The translations under genes were made by a program, and so were the position numbers. The notes under the pieces are model-generated. The model saw only the letters and a program-made list of their open reading frames with translations, was not told the DNA's origin and did no database searches. Positions 58,976 through 64,000 of a stretch of 64,000 bases of DNA are shown one piece after another; position 1 is the stretch's first letter, and the number at the start of each line of letters is the position of its first letter. The stretch is taken from positions 186,001-250,000 of the forward strand of contig CAVPTI010000020.1 of assembly GCA_963708775.1 (NCBI GenBank). Direction: 5' to 3'. Origin of the DNA: JAGVSR01 sp963708775 (GTDB lineage Bacteria > Pseudomonadota > Alphaproteobacteria > Rhizobiales > Hyphomicrobiaceae).

Positions 58976-60910
58976 CTATTCTGCGGCTTCCTTGCCGAAC
59001 TGGAGCGCGGCGAGGCGTCCGTATAGGCCACCCTTGTTGACGAGTTCGGCGTGCGTGCCGCTTTCCACCACGCGACCTTCCTCCATAACCAGGATGCGAT
59101 CGGCCTTCTGCACCGTCGCAAGGCGATGCGCGATCACGAGTGTCGTGCGGTCGCGCATGACGACTTCGAGCGCCTGCTGGACGGCGCGTTCGTTCTCCGC
59201 GTCCAACGCGCTTGTCGCTTCGTCGAGAAGCAGGATGGGCGCATTCTTCAGGATCGCGCGGGCGATGGCGAGACGCTGGCGCTGGCCGCCGGAGAGCGTG
59301 ACGCCGCGCTCGCCGAGACGGGTGCCATAGCCCTCGGGAAGGGCACGAATGAAACTATCGGCCTGAGCAGCGATGGCAGCCTTATGGACATCTTCCTCGC
59401 TGGCTTGAGGGCTTCCATAGCGAATGTTTTCTAGAACGCTATCGGCGAAGATCGCCACATCCTGCGGCACGAGCGAGATGCGGTGGCGCAGTTGCTCGAG
59501 ATCGGCGGACGCGACATCGACGCCGTCCACGCGCACGCGGCCAGAGGTCGGGTCGTAGAAGCGCAGGAGAAGGTTGAAGATCGTTGTCTTGCCGGCGCCG
59601 GAGGGCCCCACGAGAGCAACGGTCTCGCCGGGCTTCACATGCAGGGTGAAGTCGCGGAGCGCCGACACATTGGGCCGCGATGCGTAGGCGAATGTGACAT
59701 TGTCGAAATCGACCGCACCGCGCGCAGGTACAGGCAGCGGCACCGGATTGTCAGGGGAGCGGATTTCGGGAACCACCGCCAGGATTTCCGTCAGGCGTTC
59801 GGCAGCGCCTGAGGCCTGACTGATCTCACCCCAGACTTCGGCAAGTTCGCCCAGCGCGCCGGCGACGAACAATGCGTAGATAATGAACTGGCTGAGTTCG
59901 CCACCAGTCATCTGGCCTGAGATAACGGCGGAGGCGCCATACCACAGCACGGCAACAATGCTGGCGACCGTGAGAAATACGGTGAGTGCGGTGAGGCCGG
60001 CACGCGCTTTCATGCGATCGCGGGCTGCATCGAATGAGCGCTGCACGGCATCTTCGAAGCGGGCGGAGACTGCCTTTTCGTGCGCGAATGACTGCATCGT
60101 GCGCACGGCGGAGAGATTTTCGGCGGCGTACGCAGAGGCTTCAGCCAAAGTGTCCTGCGCCTTACGTGACAGGTTCTTTACTGCTTGGCCGTACGCCATC
60201 AGCGGCAACACGATGACGGGGATGGCGATCAGCGTCAGGCCGGAGAGGTTGGGGCTCGTGATGAACATCATCACAAAAGCACCAATGAGCATGATGATGT
60301 TTCGCAGGGCCTGCGAGATGGTATGGCCGGCGACCGCTTTGATCTGCGTGGTATCGGCGGTAAGGCGGCTCATCACTTCGCCGGAGTGCGTCTTTTCAAA
60401 GAACGCGGGGCCGAGGCGCGCCAGATGTGCAAATACGTCATGGCGCAGATCAGCTACGACGCGTTCGCCAAGCCAGCTGACACAGTAGAACCGGGCAGCG
60501 ATGGAGGCCGCGAGCACGGCGCCGATGACGACCATCATTGCGAAATACTGGTCGATAAAGCCTGCATTTTCGGCGGAGAATCCGTGGTCGATCATGCGTC
60601 GAACGGCAAGAGGGACCGACAGCATCGCACCGGCCGACAGCACTAGCGCTGCCAATCCGAACACGAGCATGCCCTTGTGCTTCATGAGGTACGGCTTAAG
60701 CCTCATCAGCGGCTGCAGCGAACTCAGACGGCTGGAGGCGCGGGCTGCTTCACCGTCGCGATCGGGCGATGAGTTGCTAGAAGGCGCGGTCGCCTTTGGA
60801 AGGCTTACGACCGTGGATGGTGCTTCTGGAGATTTACCGGACGTTGCCATTGATTCCCTAGACACTTTCTTGGCCTCAGCTGCCCCGTTCTCTGCGGGGT
60901 CATGCTTCAT
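58976..60910 (-). CDS. ABC transporter, fused membrane and ATPase domains (MsbA-like)
   Basis: A 644-residue half-transporter exporter. After a disordered N-terminus of about 70 residues come six membrane helices (for example MLVFGLAALVLSAGAMLSVP, MMVVIGAVLAASIAA) and the ATPase with Walker A LVGPSGAGKTTIF, signature TLSGGQRQRLAIARA, Walker B ILLLDEATSALDAE and the switch His in LVIAHRLATV. The export substrate is unknown; MsbA-type lipid flippase activity is one option. Divergent from rpmE, an arrangement conserved in the order. Confidence 0.94.
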   Translation of the reverse strand: MKHDPAENGAAEAKKVSRESMATSGKSPEAPSTVVSLPKATAPSSNSSPDRDGEAARASSRLSSLQPLMRLKPYLMKHKGMLVFGLAALVLSAGAMLSVPLAVRRMIDHGFSAENAGFIDQYFAMMVVIGAVLAASIAARFYCVSWLGERVVADLRHDVFAHLARLGPAFFEKTHSGEVMSRLTADTTQIKAVAGHTISQALRNIIMLIGAFVMMFITSPNLSGLTLIAIPVIVLPLMAYGQAVKNLSRKAQDTLAEASAYAAENLSAVRTMQSFAHEKAVSARFEDAVQRSFDAARDRMKARAGLTALTVFLTVASIVAVLWYGASAVISGQMTGGELSQFIIYALFVAGALGELAEVWGEISQASGAAERLTEILAVVPEIRSPDNPVPLPVPARGAVDFDNVTFAYASRPNVSALRDFTLHVKPGETVALVGPSGAGKTTIFNLLLRFYDPTSGRVRVDGVDVASADLEQLRHRISLVPQDVAIFADSVLENIRYGSPQASEEDVHKAAIAAQADSFIRALPEGYGTRLGERGVTLSGGQRQRLAIARAILKNAPILLLDEATSALDAENERAVQQALEVVMRDRTTLVIAHRLATVQKADRILVMEEGRVVESGTHAELVNKGGLYGRLAALQFGKEAAE

Positions 60911-61139
60911 ATAGGGCCTTCTCGTCCCAGTGGTGACGTTCCTGCAGTCGCGTCAGAACGTAGCAGGAACGATGGAGCGGAGTATTTCATCGAGCGGCCA
61001 GCGTTTCCCGAAGACCGGCTGCTTGTGCACGTCGGGCATCTCGACTATAGAAGCCCCTTCCCGAATTCAAGGCTAGTGGAGGCTGCGGGTTTACACCCGT
61101 TCCCGTCGCGGCCGTTTTCCTATGACAGAGCGCCTCACG

Positions 61140-61364
61140 ATGAAAAAAGAACCCGGCCTGCACCCCGACTATCACCAGATCAAAGTCAAGATGACGGACG
61201 GTACGGAATTCATCACGTACTCGACCTACGGCAAGGAAGGCGATGAACTCCACCTCGACATCGATCCTTCGACGCACCCGGCCTGGACCGGCGGCGATAC
61301 GAAGCTGATGGATCGCGGTGGCCGCGTTTCGCGCTTCAAGAAAAAGTTCGAAGGTATTTTCTGA
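61140..61364 (+). CDS. rpmE: 50S ribosomal protein L31
   Basis: A 74-residue L31: MKKEPGLHPDYHQIKVKMTD, then a basic C-terminus (GGRVSRFKKKFEGIF). It lacks the zinc-binding cysteines, as usual for alphaproteobacterial L31. ATG at 61140; an upstream in-frame ATG at 61122 would add six residues. Strong terminator 32 nt after the stop. Confidence 0.95.
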   Translation: MKKEPGLHPDYHQIKVKMTDGTEFITYSTYGKEGDELHLDIDPSTHPAWTGGDTKLMDRGGRVSRFKKKFEGIF

Positions 61365-61396
61365 GCTCCGAGCAAAGGCGGCTCAGACACAGAAAG

Positions 61397-61426
61397 AGGC
61401 CCGGGTCATGCCCGGGCCTTTTTTTT
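61397..61426 (+). terminator. Rho-independent terminator of rpmE
   Basis: Stem AGGCCCGGG / CCCGGGCCT, loop TCATG, followed by eight T. Confidence 0.94.
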
Positions 61427-61447
61427 CGTGTTCGGGTCGATTTGCTC

Positions 61448-61996
61448 TCAGTTGAGCTTGGCGAACGCTTTCTCGAGGCGCGAGAGTTGAGCGCCGACCG
61501 GATTGGCCGGGCGCGCAGCAATAATCTCTTCGGCTGGCGCCGTCATGGCGAGGTCGAGTTGCACGATGCGATCGTGCAGGGCGAAGCTTTCTTCAATCAG
61601 CTTTTGCAAGCCATCGGGAAGATCGGAGAAGCTGCGGATATGGGAGGGGCGGCCGAGGCTCTGAAGCTTCACGCGAGCGCGCTTCTTTTGAGCTTCCGCT
61701 TCGGTGATCTCACCCTCTTTCAAGGCGCGACGGATCAGTAGCCAAGAGGCCAAGTCAAGCAACCGCGTCGTCAGTCGCATGCTTTCGGTGGTGTAGAGGA
61801 TAGTGGCCTGACCTGTGAGCGCCTTGGCGGCTTTGCGGCCGTCGCCGTCCAAATAGGCGGCGGTGCGCTCGACGAGGGCCATGCCCTCTTTGAAGACCCG
61901 GTCGAACTGTGCAGAGGCCTGGAACCGTTCACCGAAGGAAACGGTCACGCCCTCGGCGTCGACGTCACGGAACTCGAAACTCGATTTTTCTGTCAT
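61448..61996 (-). CDS. rcdA: RcdA (DUF1465), ClpXP adaptor for CtrA degradation
   Basis: A 182-residue helical protein matching RcdA: the blocks FKEGMALVERTAAYLDGDGR, ESMRLTTRLLDLASWLLIRR and GEITEAEAQKKRARVKLQSL are the DUF1465 core. In Caulobacter RcdA is delivered by CpdR to ClpXP and, with PopA and cyclic di-GMP, directs CtrA proteolysis at the G1-S transition. ATG at 61996. cpdR is also in this window. Confidence 0.93.
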   Translation of the reverse strand: MTEKSSFEFRDVDAEGVTVSFGERFQASAQFDRVFKEGMALVERTAAYLDGDGRKAAKALTGQATILYTTESMRLTTRLLDLASWLLIRRALKEGEITEAEAQKKRARVKLQSLGRPSHIRSFSDLPDGLQKLIEESFALHDRIVQLDLAMTAPAEEIIAARPANPVGAQLSRLEKAFAKLN

Positions 61997-62306
61997 GGAA
62001 CGCTTCGACACAGACGCTTACTCTCTCGTCACCATTACACACCGCCAGCCTAACTGGCCATAGTTAACAACTGGGTTCTAAACGCGGCACAACGGGACAC
62101 ATTCCGCGGCACCAACTCGAAGACTGTGGATCATTCAAAAAGTGAGCCGCCTTGCGGGCGGCTCTGAGGCAAAACAGGGAGGCGTAACAGAGCGGTGGGA
62201 ACCACTCGGGTCCAGAAATCTGGATGTCTTGACCTTAGGTCAGGTCGGTAAACAAAGCGTTTTTATGTGTCGCGGATTGGTCTGCGACAGACTGGGGCGG
62301 TGCCAA

Positions 62307-62504
62307 TCAGCTCTTGCCGGTGAATAGTTCGGAGGCGGCGGCCTCGTGGGCCTTCTTCCTCTCGAGTTCGGCTCTCAAGCGCTCGATTTCGGTTTCGAGG
62401 GACTGCAGCCGCGTTTGAAGCTCGTCCTTGGACAGTTTGTCGAGGGGCTCGCCGACGGTATGGTTGGCGGTCTGCGACTTCGATTTCGGTTCGTCCCAAT
62501 CCAT
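62307..62504 (-). CDS. DUF1192 family small protein
   Basis: A 65-residue protein with the DUF1192 pattern PLDKLSKDELQTRLQSLETE followed by an amphipathic coiled-coil helix (RLRAELERKKAHEAAASELF). Function unknown. Divergent from the quinone oxidoreductase gene; close to rcdA as in other members of the order. Confidence 0.85.
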   Translation of the reverse strand: MDWDEPKSKSQTANHTVGEPLDKLSKDELQTRLQSLETEIERLRAELERKKAHEAAASELFTGKS

Positions 62505-62613
62505 TTCTGACCTCCGTTCGACGTTTGGTCTCGCTCTCCCCTTGCGGACGAGAATGGCACGCCATACTCAACGTCACAACTCATGCAACCGATCAGGCCT
62601 TACGGAACACATC

Positions 62614-63615
62614 ATGCCCGCACTTCCCGAGACTATGACTGTCATCGCGATCGCCGGGAAAGGCGGCCCCGAGGTGCTGACGGCGCAAACTCAGCCTGTC
62701 CCCGCGCCTGGTGCGGGACAGGTTCTCGTCAGGGTACAGGCGGCCGGCGTCAACCGTCCGGATGTGCTGCAGCGCATGGGGCTTTATCCCGCGCCAAAGG
62801 GCCATAATGAACTGCCGGGACTTGAGATTGCCGGTGAGGTGGTGGCGACGGGCAGCGGCGTCACGCGGTTTGAAATCGGCCAGCAGGTCATGGCTCTCGT
62901 CAATGGCGGCGGGTATGCCGAATACTGCCTCGCCGACGAGGGCGCGACGCTGCATGTGCCGGAAGGGCTGTCCATCATTGAAGCTGCGGGGCTGCCGGAG
63001 ACGTTCTTCACCGTCTGGCACAATGTGTTCGAACGCGGCAGGTTGAAGGCCGGTGAGTGGATCCTGATCCACGGCGGCACGTCCGGGATCGGCGTAACGG
63101 CAATCCAGCTGGCGAAGGCCTTCGGGGCCAAGGTCATCACGACGACAGGCTCTGAGGCGAAATGCGAAGCCGCCCGCAAGCTCGGCGCCGACCGGGCGGT
63201 GAACTACCGCACAGAAGATTTCCTCGAGGCCGTCAAGGCTGAGACCGGTGGACGTGGCGTCGATGTCATTCTCGATATGGTTGGCGGGCCGTACATCGAG
63301 AAAAACATCCGCGCTCTCGCCGATGACGGACGCCTCGTCTACATCGGCTTCCAATCGGGATCGAAAGCGGAAATCGACTTCATGCGGGTGATGCTGAAAC
63401 GGCTGACAATCACCGGCTCGACACTTCGCATCCGGCCCGATGAGGTGAAGGCGCATATCGCACGAAAGGTCGAGGCCGACATTCTCCCAATGCTCGCGGC
63501 CGGTGACGTCAAGGTCCTCATCGACAGCACATTTCCGCTGGCCCATGCCGCTGATGCTCACCGGCGCATCGAAGAAGGCACGCACATCGGAAAAATTATT
63601 CTGACGACGGGCTGA
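62614..63615 (+). CDS. NADPH:quinone oxidoreductase (Qor-like MDR family)
   Basis: A 333-residue medium-chain reductase without the zinc sites of alcohol dehydrogenases. Blocks: AAGVNRPDVLQRMGLYPAPK, PGLEIAGEVVATG, the Rossmann motif ILIHGGTSGIGVTAIQLAKA, DVILDMVGGPYIEKN and the C-terminal HIGKIILTTG. The ATG at 62614 starts the family homology; the frame opens upstream without it. Resembles the TIGR02824 (PIG3-like) quinone reductases. Confidence 0.93.
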   Translation: MPALPETMTVIAIAGKGGPEVLTAQTQPVPAPGAGQVLVRVQAAGVNRPDVLQRMGLYPAPKGHNELPGLEIAGEVVATGSGVTRFEIGQQVMALVNGGGYAEYCLADEGATLHVPEGLSIIEAAGLPETFFTVWHNVFERGRLKAGEWILIHGGTSGIGVTAIQLAKAFGAKVITTTGSEAKCEAARKLGADRAVNYRTEDFLEAVKAETGGRGVDVILDMVGGPYIEKNIRALADDGRLVYIGFQSGSKAEIDFMRVMLKRLTITGSTLRIRPDEVKAHIARKVEADILPMLAAGDVKVLIDSTFPLAHAADAHRRIEEGTHIGKIILTTG

Positions 63616-63641
63616 GGCTTACGTGGGTGACCGCAAACAAA

Positions 63642-63684
63642 AAGAGCCGGAGCAGCGGCTGCTCCGGCTCTTCCATTTTGTTTT
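63642..63684 (+). terminator. Rho-independent terminator after the quinone oxidoreductase
   Basis: A 14-bp stem (AAGAGCCGGAGCAG / CTGCTCCGGCTCTT) with a 3-nt loop, followed by CCATTTTGTTTTA, 26 nt after the stop. The AAAA tract on the left could make it work on the minus strand as well. Confidence 0.85.
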
Positions 63685-64000
63685 ATTGGCCGGTTCGGGG
63701 CAGTTGCTCAGACCGCCTGGAACCAGCTGAAAACGCAAAGGAAACGCCACTCACGTGGATGGCCTCGCAGACGCGCGCCATCCTTCTCGCACCCCATGTC
63801 CTCTCCTTTCCAAGGAGGTGCAAGACACGCGGCACCATCATCCGGTCTATCTGCGTCGCGGATTCCTGTCACGCGCCAGGCAAGATGCCTTGTCTTGCGG
63901 CGCGCACGCGGTGCCCGTAAGACACTGCCAGCGACGCGCCGACGGCCCATGGGTTGCATTTGCTACGCCCTTGAAACCGCTGGTGCCTTGTCCCTCGGAC
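63685..64000. other. Unassigned right end of the window
   Basis: 316 bases. Short frames on both strands (63627-63920 plus, 63708-63959 minus) have no recognisable motif. Bases 63797-63812 contain CTCCTTTCCAAGGAGG, a short inverted repeat that includes a strong Shine-Dalgarno-like GGAGG, but no convincing reading frame follows it inside the window. Confidence 0.35.

Noticed and set aside
62045..62085. CtrA box upstream of rcdA (TTAAC...TTCTAA)
   Set aside because: The half-site spacing and sequence do not match TTAA-N7-TTAA.

Overview
The window is a high-GC stretch of chromosome from an alphaproteobacterium, most likely of the order Hyphomicrobiales; I cannot name a genus. The evidence is clade-typical genes and linkages: HdaA, GapR (DUF2312), CpdR, RcdA (DUF1465), DUF1192, DUF2066, DUF1036 beside pyruvate kinase, type-B L36, rpmE divergent from an ABC exporter, and two mmgR/suhB-type sRNAs beside a suhB-like phosphatase. 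There is no prophage, IS element, integrase or CRISPR array. Most of the content is housekeeping, with a few accessory inserts.

Layout. 1-6.5 kb: ppk (cut by the left edge), hdaA, a CDP-alcohol phosphatidyltransferase and a DUF2066 protein, divergent from purM, then pepF. 6.7-16.4 kb: a glycine-rich-tail membrane protein, a sigma-54 response regulator, a YcbB-type L,D-transpeptidase, a TonB receptor broken by at least seven frameshifts, and the aguA-aguB putrescine pair. 16.4-25 kb: DUF4186, an AbrB/Doc toxin-antitoxin pair with palindromic operators, a DUF882/M15 peptidase, oxyR, a CPBP protease, gapR, a lytic transglycosylase, a DUF459 protein and hpf. 25-37 kb: gltD and gltB, Hsp20 behind a ROSE-type RNA thermometer, an alpha/beta hydrolase, hisN, two tandem sRNAs, an N-formylglutamate amidohydrolase, cpdR and tRNA-Val(GAC). 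37-44 kb: rpmJ, a TPR protein, pyk, DUF1036, glycerate kinase, a second N-formylglutamate amidohydrolase and a Tat-exported M20 hydrolase. 44.2-45.3 kb is a gene-free repeat island. 45.3-55.6 kb: an RNA methyltransferase, a second methyltransferase, a repeat-rich OmpA protein, a small membrane protein, prs, a lipoprotein, pgeF, a DUF185 methyltransferase and galE. 55.8-64 kb: galU, a MotA/MotB-like pair, an ABC exporter, rpmE, rcdA, a DUF1192 protein and a quinone oxidoreductase.

The genes fall into a few themes: cell-cycle and replication control (HdaA, GapR, CpdR, RcdA), envelope building and sugar nucleotides (L,D-transpeptidase, lytic transglycosylase, M15 peptidase, OmpA proteins, GalE, GalU), and nitrogen and central metabolism (GltBD, AguAB, PurM, Prs, Pyk).

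Two genome-scale signals stand out. First, a family of palindromic elements exactly 41 bp long (10-bp arm, 21-bp core, 10-bp arm) occurs at least seven times. Its outer arms differ between copies but stay complementary, and one copy lies inside a methyltransferase reading frame. Second, several otherwise intact genes (gltB, galE, galU twice, glycerate kinase, mltB-like, N-formylglutamate amidohydrolase) carry single extra bases. This looks like residual sequencing error rather than decay; the TonB receptor, with mixed-direction shifts, looks different.
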